From NCBI GenBank assembly GCA_023954255.1, contig JAMLIH010000001.1:1-64000 (forward strand): 64,000 nt of DNA. The letters are read 5' to 3'. Source of the stretch: Phyllobacteriaceae bacterium. Its GTDB lineage: Bacteria > Pseudomonadota > Alphaproteobacteria > Rhizobiales > Rhizobiaceae. Below the pieces are notes generated by a model, which saw only the letters and a list, made by a program, of their open reading frames with translations, did not search any database and had not been told where the DNA came from. The number at the start of each line of letters is the position of its first letter. The stretch's first letter is position 1. This document shows positions 1 to 9,201 of this stretch, piece after piece. Both the position numbers and the translations under genes were made by a program.

Positions 1-529
1 AGGCGAAGATCAGCGTCATGATCAGGCCGAGATAGGTCGAAACCGCCTGCAGGTTCTCGATCGTCGCCTGGCCGTCGCCGCCAACCTGCTGCTGCGACAG
101 GAAGAACTGCGTCGCCAGCGGCATGATCAGGAAATAGACCAGGCACGAGCCGATCAGGAACAGTACCGGCGTTGCGACCAGAAACGGCAGGAAGGCCCGG
201 CGCTCGTTCTTGTACAGCCCCGGCGCGACAAAGCCGTAAAGCTGGGTCGCGATCACCGGAAAGGAGATGAACAGCGAGCCGAACAGCGCGATCTTCAACT
301 GGGTGAAGAAATATTCCTCAAGCGCCGTGTAGATGAAGCGCACATCGGTCGTCCCCGCCCCCCACTGATAGGGAATGATCAGGATGTTGAAGATCTTGTC
401 GGCGAAGATGAAACAGATGACGAAAAAGATCGCGATGGCGATCACCGATTTCATCAGCCGCTGGCGCAGCTCGATCAGGTGCTCGATCAGCGGCGCGCTT
501 GAGGCGTCGATATCGTCCTCGTCGCTCAT
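1..529 (-). CDS. tatC: Sec-independent translocase subunit TatC (C-terminus cut by window edge)
   Basis: TatC is the multi-spanning membrane receptor that binds twin-arginine signal peptides and, with TatB and TatA, exports folded proteins. The reading frame opens at ATG 529-527 and stays open to the window start, giving about 176 residues. The N-terminus carries the family motif HLIELRQRL at about residues 17-25. Hydrophobic segments follow near residues 28-50, 82-110 and 121-150. The last membrane spans lie outside the window. The ATG overlaps the tatB stop by 4 bases (ATGA), so the two are translationally coupled. Identity is secure; the gene is incomplete only because of the window edge. 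Confidence 0.95.
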   Translation of the reverse strand, partial: MSDEDDIDASSAPLIEHLIELRQRLMKSVIAIAIFFVICFIFADKIFNILIIPYQWGAGTTDVRFIYTALEEYFFTQLKIALFGSLFISFPVIATQLYGFVAPGLYKNERRAFLPFLVATPVLFLIGSCLVYFLIMPLATQFFLSQQQVGGDGQATIENLQAVSTYLGLIMTLIFA

Positions 530-1071
530 GACGTCTTGGCCGGTTTCTTGGCGGCCGGCTTCCTGGCAGCCGCCTTTGCGGGTGCCGGTTTCTTCGCCTT
601 CTCGCCAGCCGCCGCACTGGCAGTTGTCTTCGCGGCAGCCTTTGTGCTGGAGGCAGCCTTGGCAGGAGCAGCAGCAGCCGGTTTTGCCGGTTCCGGCAGG
701 CTGTCGGCAATGGCTCCGGGATCGTCTCCCGCGCTCGCCATGCCGGTTGCCGGCTTGTCGTCAAGCGCGTCGTTCACGCCCTTGCCGGCATCCGCAATGC
801 TCTGCTTGAAATCGCGATTGTACTTGTCGGCCGCCTTCTTGACGTCGTCGAGCGGCGCAAACCCCTTGCCGGAGGCGATGTTCTTCACCTCGTCGAGTTC
901 GGCCTCGCGTACCGCATCGTCGAACTGTTTCTGGAAGTCGCCCGCCATGCGGCGCATGTTGCCCATCACCTTGCCGAACGAGCGCAGCATCTTCGGCAGG
1001 TCCTTGGGACCGACCACGATGATCGCCACGACGGCGACCACGAGCATTTCTGTCCAGCCAATGTCGAACAA
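526..1071 (-). CDS. tatB: Sec-independent translocase subunit TatB
   Basis: The protein has 181 residues. It opens with the TatA/B fold: a short N-terminal membrane helix (MFDIGWTEMLVVAVVAIIVV), a GPKDLP hinge and an amphipathic helix. The FDIG...E...GPKDLP pattern separates TatB from TatA. The last third is an Ala/Lys/Pro-rich tail (residues about 130-181) typical of alphaproteobacterial TatB and probably disordered. The start codon at 1071 is TTG with no strong ribosome site. The stop overlaps tatC, and tatA lies 64 bases upstream, giving a tatABC operon. TatB forms the signal-peptide receptor complex with TatC. Confidence 0.95.
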   Translation of the reverse strand: MFDIGWTEMLVVAVVAIIVVGPKDLPKMLRSFGKVMGNMRRMAGDFQKQFDDAVREAELDEVKNIASGKGFAPLDDVKKAADKYNRDFKQSIADAGKGVNDALDDKPATGMASAGDDPGAIADSLPEPAKPAAAAPAKAASSTKAAAKTTASAAAGEKAKKPAPAKAAARKPAAKKPAKTS

Positions 1072-1135
1072 CGGCGCAATCCGGATTCAGGCAGCGCGCA
1101 GGAAGCGGCTGCGGTCACAAAACGGCGGAAGCAGC

Positions 1136-1351
1136 TCAGCTTTCCGTCTTTTCCTTGATGTCGGCAACCGTTTCGTTGACCTTCTGGTCGATGGTCTTGG
1201 CGGTTTCCGTCTCCTCGTCCTTCAAGCCTTTCTTGAAGGAGTTGATGCCCTTGGCGACATCACCCATCAGTTCGGAGATCTTGCCCCTGCCGAACAGCAG
1301 CACCACCACCACGGCGATGATCACGATCTGCCAAATGCCGATCTGTCCCAT
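1136..1351 (-). CDS. tatA: Sec-independent translocase subunit TatA
   Basis: This 71-residue protein is the pore-forming or membrane-weakening subunit of the Tat system. It has one N-terminal membrane helix (about residues 5-20), the [12 protein letters not shown] hinge and amphipathic helix, and a short charged tail. The start is ATG at 1351 with a good purine-rich ribosome site (GGAGAGGA) just upstream. It is first in the tatABC operon on the minus strand. About 200 bases separate it from the end of the ABC ATPase gene, so the Tat operon probably has its own promoter there. Confidence 0.96.
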   Translation of the reverse strand: MGQIGIWQIVIIAVVVVLLFGRGKISELMGDVAKGINSFKKGLKDEETETAKTIDQKVNETVADIKEKTES

Positions 1352-1560
1352 GAATTCCTCTCCATCGCTTTCCCGGTCCCCCGGGATCGTTCACGTTTGG
1401 GCCACTCTAGCGTGGCGGCGGGCATTCCCGCAAGCAGTCAGAACGGCAGATGGCGAAATCATCGGAATATGGTCAATTCACCGGCCCTTCCGCGCCTCAT
1501 ATAGGTAGGCTGCGGGGCGATGTCACCTGCCAATCGCCCGCAACCGGATGCGGCCGATTG

Positions 1561-2757
1561 TCAGGCGCCGGAAACCTGTTCGTCGAAGAGCAGCGCCTTG
1601 TCGGCATCGATGGCGACGCGCACGGGAACCTGCCCGCCCGGCCGGGCCGCATCAAGCGCACCGAAAGGCAGCTTGGCCTTGAGCGTGAGTTCGCCTGCGG
1701 GAAGGTAGAGGTCGACCAGTTCGCTTTCGCCCAGGAAGTGGCGCGCCGTCACATAGGCTTGCACCGTCCCGGCGACCGCATCCTGCCTGCGCCGCCCTTT
1801 CACGGCGGAAGCAGGCAGAACGAGAACATCCGACGGCCGCACGCAGACGGTAACCGGCCCGTCGCCGCGGCGCGCGCCCTTGAGCGGGTGGTCTCCCAGC
1901 GGCGTCTTCAGCACGCCGCTTTCCACCGTGCCGGCAAAGGTGTTGAGTTCGGAGAAGAAACGGGCGGCAAACAGGCTTGCCGGCGACTGGTACAACTCCT
2001 CGCAACTGCCCGACTGGACAATCCGCCCCTTTTCCAGCAGCGCGATGCGGTCGCTGATCTGCATCGCCTCTTCCGGGTCGTGGGTGACCACCACCACGGT
2101 CGAGCGCGTCTCGCGCAGGATCGCCAGCGTTTCGTTGCGCACGCTTTCGCGCAGCCGCCCGTCAAGCCCAGAAAACGGCTCGTCCATCAGCAGAATGCCG
2201 GGTTTGGGGCCCAGCGCGCGGGCCAGCGCCACCCGTTGCTGCTCGCCGCCCGACAGGTTATGCGGAAAATCGTCGGCCCGGTTTTCCAGCCCGACCGTCG
2301 CAAGAAGGTGCATCACATGGCTGTCGCGCTCGGCAGGCTCAAGCTGCGTCAGGCCGAAGGCGACGTTCCTGCGGACGCTCAGATGGGGAAACAGCGCATA
2401 ATCCTGGAAGACCAGCCCGACGCCGCGCTTTTCCGGCGGCACCATGCCCCCCGGGCACGAAACCACCTGCTGGTTGATCAGGATTTCTCCGGCAGCCGGC
2501 TTTACCAGCCCCGCCGCAAGCCTAAGCAGCGTCGTCTTGCCCGAACCCGAGGGCCCCAGAAGCGACAGCACCTCGCTGGCGCCGATGGCAAGGTTCACAT
2601 CCCGCAGGATTTCGCTTTCGCCATAACTGTGGCTGACATGGTGAAACGACAGGCTCGAGGCGATTGTGACACCAACCCGCGTCCGGCCCGGCAACGAAGC
2701 CGACAGCGCCGGCGCGGCCCTGCCGCGCGCCTGCCTGTTGCCGTCCCTGTCCGTCAA
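1561..2757 (-). CDS. ABC transporter ATP-binding protein, Fe3+/spermidine (FbpC/PotA) type
   Basis: This is a 398-residue importer ATPase. Walker A is at residues 68-76 (GPSGSGKTT), the Q-loop near 118, the signature LSGGEQQR at about 168-175, Walker B at about 188-193 (ILLMDEP) and the H-loop His near 226. A C-terminal TOBE-like regulatory domain occupies about residues 270-398. The ALFPH/SGLDGRLRE pattern and PEKRGVGLVFQDY resemble iron(III) transporter ATPases, but substrate cannot be fixed. No permease or binding-protein gene is adjacent, so it is an orphan here. The open frame begins at a TTG (2757). The first ~30 residues look non-conserved, so the real start may be later. Confidence 0.85.
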   Translation of the reverse strand: MTDRDGNRQARGRAAPALSASLPGRTRVGVTIASSLSFHHVSHSYGESEILRDVNLAIGASEVLSLLGPSGSGKTTLLRLAAGLVKPAAGEILINQQVVSCPGGMVPPEKRGVGLVFQDYALFPHLSVRRNVAFGLTQLEPAERDSHVMHLLATVGLENRADDFPHNLSGGEQQRVALARALGPKPGILLMDEPFSGLDGRLRESVRNETLAILRETRSTVVVVTHDPEEAMQISDRIALLEKGRIVQSGSCEELYQSPASLFAARFFSELNTFAGTVESGVLKTPLGDHPLKGARRGDGPVTVCVRPSDVLVLPASAVKGRRRQDAVAGTVQAYVTARHFLGESELVDLYLPAGELTLKAKLPFGALDAARPGGQVPVRVAIDADKALLFDEQVSGA

Positions 2758-2994
2758 AACACGTTACTCCAACTGCTCTGCCAGCGCCGCATACGGCCTG
2801 TTTTGCGCGCCCTGTCAACCATGGCGATGGGGAAGCTGCAGGTCCACGCCGTGCCGCAAGGTAGCGGAATCTCACAAAACCCGCCGGTCCGGGCCGCACA
2901 GATCGCAGCCGAGAGGGCATCCAAAACCGTCCGCAGGCGGCACACCCAAACGCATATTATGCTTTAGGAAACCGCCGTAGAAAACTGTTTTGTT

Positions 2995-3633
2995 TCAGTT
3001 TTGCTTGAGCTGTACCCGCCCGTCATCCGGGAAGATTTCCGCCGCCATCAGCCCTTTCGGTCCCTGACCGAAGCGCACCAGCACATATTGTCCGGGCCGC
3101 AATTCGGCGATGCCGAATTTGCGCAGCGTCTCCATGTGAACGAAAATGTCTTCCGTTCCCTTGACGACAAAGCCATAGCCCTTGGTGCGGTTGAACCACT
3201 TGACCTGCACCCGTTCCAGCGGGCTCTCCGCCTGGACGGTGACATGGGTGCGGCTCGCCTCGCTCTCCTGCGGCGGCGTTGCCGTGCTCTCATCCATGGA
3301 AAGCACCCTGAGCGCCTGCCAGCCCTTGTCGCGCTGAACTGCCTCGATGACGATGCGCGCGCCGGGCAAAACGGTGTTGAAACCGTCCTTGCGCAGGCAT
3401 GTCACATGCAGCAGCACATCCGGCAGGTCCTCGTCGGGAACGACGAAGCCGAATCCCTTGGAAACATCGAACCACTTGATGGCGCCGGCCAGTTCAACCA
3501 CTTCGGAGTGTACAGCCCCGCCCGTACGCTCAAGCGTATCGGCTGCCGGCTGCGTGGCTGTGGACGCAGAAAGCCCTTCAGCTTCCCCAAGGGAAGCGCG
3601 GTTTTTGCCGCTATACGGTGGCTTGGCCCCCAT
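2995..3633 (-). CDS. Double cold-shock-domain protein (CspA-like, two CSDs)
   Basis: The 212-residue protein has two cold-shock domains. The first (about residues 48-110) has RNP1-like KGFGFV and RNP2-like DVLLHV. The second (about 140-205) has KGYGFV and DIFVHM. These motifs form the single-stranded nucleic-acid binding face of CspA proteins. A poorly conserved Ser/Ala-rich stretch links them. Two-CSD proteins of about 190-210 residues are common in Rhizobiales and are thought to act as RNA chaperones. The ATG at 3633 opens the frame. The first ~45 residues are low-complexity, so translation could start later. It stands alone, with a gene-free region upstream. Confidence 0.9.
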   Translation of the reverse strand: MGAKPPYSGKNRASLGEAEGLSASTATQPAADTLERTGGAVHSEVVELAGAIKWFDVSKGFGFVVPDEDLPDVLLHVTCLRKDGFNTVLPGARIVIEAVQRDKGWQALRVLSMDESTATPPQESEASRTHVTVQAESPLERVQVKWFNRTKGYGFVVKGTEDIFVHMETLRKFGIAELRPGQYVLVRFGQGPKGLMAAEIFPDDGRVQLKQN

Positions 3634-4606
3634 GCCGCTTGGACCCTCAACCCTGAACTGCCCACCCTCCGTGCAGTCCTCAACTGATTCTCTACAATAC
3701 TAGCACCCTGTTTCGGTAGGTCAGCAAGCCCTTTATTGCAGCTTTTTTGCCCGAACCCTGTCACCGGGACGCAGAATCCGCCCCTGTCCGCGACCTTCTC
3801 ACACACATCCCTTGTCTTTCCGTATGAAAATCAACGGCTTTCGGGTGGTATCCGCGGCCTGCCACATGCGGCGAAAAACTTCCACAACCAGCACCCGTGA
3901 CCATAGTCTTGCCCCATTTTCACCCTAGCGCAGACTTGAAATCGGGACCGCAGGGCCGTTGCGGGCGGTTTTTCGCGCAACCGGATGACCGCAGATCGAT
4001 ACCCGGCCCGGCAAACCCGGTTGAAGAACCAGCCCCGCGCAAGGCTCTTTGGCAATGTTCGGGGCCATGGCTACGGGGCAACGATTACGGGGCGATGATT
4101 TGAACGCAAGGCGCTTGGGAGCCGTCTCCCGGAGCCGTGCAGGCGAAGGCGAAACCCTTCGTTAACGCTGTTTGGACCAGATTGATACGGCGGCCGGGGA
4201 ACTGTACCGGAACAGCGGATGAAGGCTGCAGACCTTGTGAACAGGGGCTGTGTCTGCTAGCCGGAGCAGCGGGATACGGGAGACGTTCCAGACCGGGAAA
4301 AGTCTCCAGCGATTTTAAGGGGCCATTTGCCGGGACAGCGCCCGAACGTTGCCTGGACGGTAAATGGAACTGGAGTTGGAACCGGCCTTGCTAGGCCGGC
4401 CAAGAGGGGCCTACAAGGGGCCCAAGAGGGGAACGCGGGTGGCAAAGCCGGTTGAATCAAAGACCGCACAATGCCTTGCAGTGACTGACCTTGCAGTTAC
4501 TGGCCTTGCAATGCCTGCGCATGATGCGCCAGCAGGCACCCTTCCCCGTTTTCACCCCCATTCGACGCCCCACCATTCGACGCCCCACAATTCGACCCGG
4601 CGCGAT
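3634..4606. other. Long gene-poor region
   Basis: About 970 bases lie between the cold-shock gene and the M15 lipoprotein gene, which run in opposite directions. Short open frames here lack family features or signal peptides and look like chance. The region should hold the cold-shock promoter and 5' leader (minus strand) and the lipoprotein promoter (plus strand). No convincing -35/-10 pair could be chosen. The 3' part holds a 15-base tandem repeat described separately. Confidence 0.6.
4474..4518. repeat. Three tandem copies of a 15-base unit
   Basis: Units at 4474-4488, 4489-4503 and 4504-4518 all begin CCTTGCA. The first two differ at two positions and the third is more diverged. In the frame of the downstream lipoprotein they would encode LAVTD/LAVTG/LAMPA-like pentads. 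They lie before the preferred start codon, so they may be 5' untranslated. A second short repeat (CATTCGACGCCC-like) follows at about 4558-4597. Confidence 0.6.
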
Positions 4607-5719
4607 TTGCCGAACAAGGCCGTCTGGCAGCGGTTCCGCGCCGCCGTCCTGCCGGCCGTTGCAGCCCTGGCGCTTGGCGGCTGTGTTGCAGCTCCTGTTT
4701 CCGATACGCTGGAAAGCGCGGCGCTGACCTCTCCCGACACGGCGGTGGAAACCGGCGAAACCGCCCTGCTTGCCGACGGCACCAGCCTGGGCGACACGCC
4801 TTTTGCCAGCGTGCTGGCCACCGTGCCGGTGCCGACCCGTTCACCTTCCGCCCAAAGTGGTGGCGAACTGGCACTGCTCTCCGAAGAGACAGCACCCGTG
4901 ATCAACCCCGCAGCAGCGCCTGCCGCCCAGGGCGATCTTGAGACGGCGGCGCTTGCAACCGGCGGCACAGCCGATCAGCCGGCCGCGGCCGCCGGCGAGA
5001 ACGAAAGCACCGAAACGGTTGCCGGTTCCGCAACGCCGGCCCAGGAAGTCGCCAGCGCCGAACCGCTGCGCCAGCCCAAGGTGCAGCAACCCAAGAAGGC
5101 CGGCGGCCTGTTTGGCCTGTTCATGGCCAGCCGCCAGACGAAACCGAAGAAGATCGTCGAGCCGAAACAGCCCGCCATGGCCTCTGCCTCCGGCTATTCC
5201 TCGAGCGGCGGCCTTCCCGGCGTCCAGCGCAAGGGCGCCATTTTCGGCATTGCGGGTTCCGAGGAAAATGACGAAGAGCCCGGCATTGCCGCCGAACAGA
5301 ACATCCAGGTCGCTTCCGTCGGCGGCATTGGCCGCCTGATCTCGCCCTCGGGCCTCATCCTGCAGACCGACAAGGTCGAGGTCGGCTGTTTCAAGCCGGA
5401 CCTGCTCGCCATCCTGAAGAAGGTCGAGCGCCGCTACGGCAAGAAGGTGATGGTGACTTCCGGCTACCGCAGCCCGCAGCGCAACCGTCGCGCCGGCGGG
5501 GTTTCCAATTCCACCCATATCTACTGCAAGGCCGCCGACATCCAGGTCGAGGGCATCAGCAAGTGGGATCTGGCGAAATATCTGCGCTCCATCGACGGCC
5601 GCGGCGGCGTTGGCACCTATTGCCGTACCAACTCCGTCCATATCGATGTCGGCAGCCAGCGTGACTGGCATCATCCCTGCCGCCGCTCCGGCTCCCGCAG
5701 CAAGAAAAAGAAAGCCTGA
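4607..5719 (+). CDS. Lipoprotein with C-terminal peptidase M15-type (M15_3/DUF882-like) domain
   Basis: The C-terminal ~125 residues form a D-Ala-D-Ala peptidase-like M15 domain. It contains SGYRSPQRNR, a His/Asp pair in STHIYCKAADIQV, and a final SVHIDVG, which are the usual zinc-ligand positions. The middle is a long Ala/Pro/Glu-rich linker. A TTG at 4607 gives a short basic n-region, a hydrophobic stretch and a lipobox (LALGGC, Cys about residue 25), so a lipoprotein is likely. The frame stays open upstream to ATG 4364 (also ATG 4511), but those starts would bury the signal peptide. The start is therefore uncertain. It probably binds or trims peptidoglycan in the periplasm. Confidence 0.75.
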   Translation: MPNKAVWQRFRAAVLPAVAALALGGCVAAPVSDTLESAALTSPDTAVETGETALLADGTSLGDTPFASVLATVPVPTRSPSAQSGGELALLSEETAPVINPAAAPAAQGDLETAALATGGTADQPAAAAGENESTETVAGSATPAQEVASAEPLRQPKVQQPKKAGGLFGLFMASRQTKPKKIVEPKQPAMASASGYSSSGGLPGVQRKGAIFGIAGSEENDEEPGIAAEQNIQVASVGGIGRLISPSGLILQTDKVEVGCFKPDLLAILKKVERRYGKKVMVTSGYRSPQRNRRAGGVSNSTHIYCKAADIQVEGISKWDLAKYLRSIDGRGGVGTYCRTNSVHIDVGSQRDWHHPCRRSGSRSKKKKA

Positions 5720-5860
5720 GAGGGCTGCCTTCGCCTTCCGTCGGCTGTTGCAACCTGCCCCCGAAAAGACGCAGAATTTTCCACGGCATCGGTGTTTTTC
5801 CGGTTGAAGCGCCGCGCGTTCATCTCTATAAGCGCGGCACGAAGCAACCGCTTCAACCGT

Positions 5861-5935
5861 GCGCCCTTCGTCTAGCGGTTAGGACGCCGCCCTTTCACGG
5901 CGGAAACAGGGGTTCGATTCCCCTAGGGCGTACCA
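5861..5935 (+). tRNA. tRNA-Glu (anticodon TTC)
   Basis: A full cloverleaf can be drawn. The acceptor arm is GCGCCCT with AGGGCGT, including a terminal G-U pair. The D arm has TCTAGCGGTTAGGA, the anticodon arm is CCGCC-CTTTCAC-GGCGG with TTC, and the T arm is around GGTTCGATTCC. CCA is encoded (5933-5935). The CCGCCCTTTCACGGCGG anticodon arm matches bacterial tRNA-Glu. Confidence 0.96.
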
Positions 5936-6074
5936 CTCAAATCCCATTTTCATATCCGCTTTAACAAGCCGCTGGCTTCCTCTGGCAGCGTTTGAGACCG
6001 CAAGTTTTGCGATTTTCGCGGTTGAGATTGCAGACGGGCGAAGTGTGTTTGTCCTTCGCTGTGCGGCTGCCGAT

Positions 6075-6689
6075 TCAGGCCCTCGCAGCTTCCGGCAGGC
6101 ACTGCATGAAGAAGGTGCGCATGTCCGTCCTGCTCACCTTGCGGTAGTCGTCGAACCGGCGCTCCTGCTTTTCCTCACGCCAGCCATCGGCAGCCTTCAG
6201 GGCCAGCGTTACCGAATGATCCGCCGCGAACGCCGGAGCAAGCGGTTTCAGCCCGCCCCACTCGGCGGGGTCGCCGCAAACGCCCTGCCACCGGTCGTTG
6301 AAAGCGTACTGCTGATCGGTCCACCGCCACTGCGGATGGCGCTCGACCACATCGCGGTCGAGATACTCGATCCCCACATTGGACCACCAGCTCATCTCGC
6401 CGGTCTCGACGCTCTCGCACAGATAGCGGTTCTCCGGCTCGTCGCTGGCGATGCGGTGCAGCCAGCACAGCGACCACTCCTTCTTCCGCGTTGCCGACAG
6501 CACGATCAGATCGCCGGGCTGTGCCATCTTGCCGAGAAAGCCTATCGGGTTGAAGGCGGGGCCGTAACCTGCGGGGCGTTCGCCGCCGAGACGGTGCGCA
6601 AGGCAGTTCTGCAGCACGAAGTCGAAAATCTCGTCGCGCGCCCTCGATTTGAGCAGACTGCCGGAGGTGATTGCCTGCACCTGGCCCAT
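6075..6689 (-). CDS. Hypothetical protein, about 204 residues
   Basis: I do not recognise a family. The open frame extends upstream to 7259, but that part is a shadow of the regulator gene. The sensible start is ATG 6689 (MGQVQAITSG). The protein is soluble, rich in Trp and Arg, and has no signal peptide or membrane helix. Its middle includes PGDLIVLSATRKKEW and WSNVGIEYLDRD. The order of beta-strand-like segments with conserved-looking Trp/Tyr suggests a compact globular fold, but no catalytic motif is evident. It follows the GlxA-like regulator on the same strand with about 165 bases between them, so co-transcription is possible but not shown. Confidence 0.65.
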   Translation of the reverse strand: MGQVQAITSGSLLKSRARDEIFDFVLQNCLAHRLGGERPAGYGPAFNPIGFLGKMAQPGDLIVLSATRKKEWSLCWLHRIASDEPENRYLCESVETGEMSWWSNVGIEYLDRDVVERHPQWRWTDQQYAFNDRWQGVCGDPAEWGGLKPLAPAFAADHSVTLALKAADGWREEKQERRFDDYRKVSRTDMRTFFMQCLPEAARA

Positions 6690-6855
6690 GAAATTCCTCG
6701 CGCCGCGGCCATGTCCGGGCCGGTTACGGTTTATCAGAAATCTGACATAGTAAGAAATATGACAAATCGGACCCTGACAAGCCGCCTTCAGGGGATTTTT
6801 CAGCGATGGTAAATTTGCCGGGCGCAGCGTGTGCGCCGCGCCGCCAACACCCTGT

Positions 6856-7815
6856 TCAGCGCCTGAACGATGACGGCGGCGAGCCGAACTTCTGCCGGAA
6901 GGTCTTGGCGAAATGCGCTGACGAGCAGAAGCCCGTCGCCAGCGCGATCTCGGTGATCGACAGCGAGGACTGCGACAGCAGGTTCTTTGCCCGCTCGAGC
7001 CGCATGTCGCGATAGAAGGCCATCGTGCCGATGCCGAGCTTGTCGGAAAACAGCCGGTTGAGCTGTCTCGGGCCGACGCCTGACAGCGTTGCCACCTGGG
7101 CAAGTTCCAGCGGATCGTCGAGATGGTTTTCCATCGCCTCGATGGCGCGGATGACAGGCGCCGAATTGGTGCCGTAACGCGCCACGAAACCGGCCCGCTG
7201 CGGCTGGCCGGGTGCACGCACATTGGTGTGCAGAAACCAGTCGCTGACCTGGGTTGCAAGTCCCTCGCCGTGATGGGAGGCGATCAGGTGATGCATCATG
7301 TCGAGAGCTGCGATCCCGCCGGCACAGGTATAGCGGTCGCGGTCGATGACATAGATCGAGCGCTCCAGGATGAGATCGGGCGCGATTTCGACCAGTGCCG
7401 AGGCGTGCTCCCAGTGCACCGTCATGCGGTAGCCCGACATCAGCCCGGCAGAGGCCAGGATCACCGGCCCGCCGGAAACCCCGCCCAGCGCCACGCCGCG
7501 CCGCGACAGATGGCGCAGCCACTGGAAAACCCGCTTGTCGCGGAACAGCGTCGGATCGCCGCCGGCAACCACGATGACCAGATCGAAATCGGTATGCTCG
7601 CCGAGCTGCGTTTTCGTGCGCACCACGCCGGCTGCCGAGGACTGCACCGAACTGCCATACAGCGAGATGTTGGAGACATCGTAAAGCTGCCGCCCGGCGA
7701 TATGGTTGATGGCGCGAAACGGCTCCGCCGCCGATGCGTAGGACATCAGCGCAAAGCCTTCCAGCAGCAGAAATCCGATTTTGAACGGGCGCTCGTCCCG
7801 GTGATAGCTGACCAT
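6856..7815 (-). CDS. GlxA-family transcriptional regulator (DJ-1/PfpI-like + AraC HTH), likely sox regulator
   Basis: The protein has about 319 residues from ATG 7815; an upstream TTG at 7824 is possible. Residues about 8-185 form a DJ-1/PfpI-like domain (IGFLLLEGFALMSYASAAEPFRAIN, then GGVSGGPVILA where a catalytic Cys would sit, here Gly/Ser). Residues about 215-318 carry two AraC-type helix-turn-helix units (LAQVATLSGVGPRQLNRLF; ITEIALATGFCSSAHFAKTF). GlxA-type regulators such as GbdR and SouR control glycine betaine and sarcosine catabolism. Divergent placement 124 bases from soxB supports the same role here. That role is inference from family and location. Confidence 0.88.
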   Translation of the reverse strand: MVSYHRDERPFKIGFLLLEGFALMSYASAAEPFRAINHIAGRQLYDVSNISLYGSSVQSSAAGVVRTKTQLGEHTDFDLVIVVAGGDPTLFRDKRVFQWLRHLSRRGVALGGVSGGPVILASAGLMSGYRMTVHWEHASALVEIAPDLILERSIYVIDRDRYTCAGGIAALDMMHHLIASHHGEGLATQVSDWFLHTNVRAPGQPQRAGFVARYGTNSAPVIRAIEAMENHLDDPLELAQVATLSGVGPRQLNRLFSDKLGIGTMAFYRDMRLERAKNLLSQSSLSITEIALATGFCSSAHFAKTFRQKFGSPPSSFRR

Positions 7816-7939
7816 GCGGCGCAATAAACTGTCTTTTTTGGAAAAGTCCAGAGAAAGGCCAAATATCAGGCTTCAGCCCGTGCTGTTGGAATGATGCAGC
7901 CCGGTAGCGGCCGGAACAGCCCGCAGAAAGTCTCAGGCC
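7816..7939. promoter_or_regulatory. Divergent promoter region between regulator and soxBDAG
   Basis: These 124 bases must hold the promoters of both the GlxA-like regulator and the sarcosine oxidase operon. No clear palindromic operator could be picked by eye. The regulator's binding site is expected here because of the divergent arrangement. Confidence 0.5.
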
Positions 7940-9190
7940 ATGAAATATTCAGCGCTCAGGATCTTCACCGAAGCCCTTGGCGGCAACAAGGGCTGGAAGC
8001 CGGTCTGGCGCGAGCCGGAACCGAAGGCCCGTTATGACGTCGTCATTATCGGCGGTGGCGGCCACGGGCTTTCGACCGCCTATTATCTGGCGAAGGAATT
8101 CGGCATCACCAATGTCGCCGTGCTGGAAAAGGGCTGGCTCGGCTCCGGCAATATCGGCCGCAACACCACCATCATCCGCTCCAACTATCTGCTGCCGGGC
8201 AACGAGCCGTTCTACGAGCTGTCGATGAAACTGTGGGAGGGGCTGGAACAGGATTTCAACTACAACGCCATGGTTTCCCAGCGTGGCATCATCAACCTGT
8301 TCCATTCCGATTCCCAGCGCGACGCCTATGTCCGGCGCGGCAACGCCATGCTGATGGCAGGCGCCGATGCCGAACTGCTTGATACCGAAGGCGTCCGCCG
8401 CCTCTGCCCGTTCCTCGATTTCGACAATGCGCGCTTTCCGATCCGCGGCGGACTGCAGCAGAAGCGCGGCGGCACCGCGCGCCACGATGCCGTTGCCTGG
8501 GGCTATGCAAGAGGTGCCGACAGTCGGGGCGTCGACCTGATCCAGAATTGCGAGGTGACCGGCTTCGACATCGCCAACGGCGTCTGCAAGGGCGTTGTCA
8601 CCTCCAGAGGAAAGATCGCCGCAAACAAGGTCGCCGTCTGCGTCGCCGGTTCGTCGAGCAGGGTGATGGCGGCAGCCGGCATGCGCCTGCCGATCGAAAG
8701 CCATGTGCTCCAGGCTTTTGTCTCCGAAGGCTTGAAGCCGGTCATTCCCGGTGTCATCACCTTCGGCGCCGGCCACTTCTACATCTCCCAGTCCGACAAG
8801 GGCGGCCTCGTCTTCGGCGGCGACATCGACGGCTACAACACCTATGCCCAGCGCGGCAATCTGCCGGTGGTCGAGGATGTCTGCGAAGGCGGCATGGCAA
8901 TCATGCCGATGATAGGCCGGGCACGCCTGCTGCGCATGTGGGGCGGCGTCATGGACATGTCGATGGACGGCTCCCCGTTCATCGACAGGACCCATATCGA
9001 TGGCCTCTATTTCAACGGCGGTTGGTGTTACGGCGGCTTCAAGGCAACACCAGCTTCCGGTTATTGCTATGCCCATCTCATCGCCCGGGACCACCCCCAT
9101 CCCGTCGCCACCGAATTGCGCCTCGACCGCTTCAAAACCGGCCGCATGATCGACGAAAAGGGCGCCGGCGCCCAGCCGAACCTGCATTAG
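7940..9190 (+). CDS. soxB: Sarcosine oxidase subunit beta
   Basis: This 416-residue flavoprotein subunit belongs to heterotetrameric sarcosine oxidase, which oxidises sarcosine to glycine and transfers the one-carbon group to tetrahydrofolate. The dinucleotide-binding motif GGGGHGLSTAYYLA starts near residue 38. His182, in the RGGTARHDAVAWG context, matches the residue that binds FMN covalently in characterised enzymes. The C-terminal FNGGWCYGGFKATPASG segment is typical of the family. It is first in the operon; soxD begins 11 bases after its stop. Length matches the family (about 405-417). Confidence 0.97.
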   Translation: MKYSALRIFTEALGGNKGWKPVWREPEPKARYDVVIIGGGGHGLSTAYYLAKEFGITNVAVLEKGWLGSGNIGRNTTIIRSNYLLPGNEPFYELSMKLWEGLEQDFNYNAMVSQRGIINLFHSDSQRDAYVRRGNAMLMAGADAELLDTEGVRRLCPFLDFDNARFPIRGGLQQKRGGTARHDAVAWGYARGADSRGVDLIQNCEVTGFDIANGVCKGVVTSRGKIAANKVAVCVAGSSSRVMAAAGMRLPIESHVLQAFVSEGLKPVIPGVITFGAGHFYISQSDKGGLVFGGDIDGYNTYAQRGNLPVVEDVCEGGMAIMPMIGRARLLRMWGGVMDMSMDGSPFIDRTHIDGLYFNGGWCYGGFKATPASGYCYAHLIARDHPHPVATELRLDRFKTGRMIDEKGAGAQPNLH

Positions 9191-9201
9191 GGGACAAACA
9201 C

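Noticed and set aside
1450..2967. 505-codon open frame on the plus strand
   Set aside because: It lies opposite the ABC ATPase gene, whose Walker and signature motifs are complete. The product has no family features and is Arg/His/Gln-rich, as antisense shadows in GC-rich DNA are.
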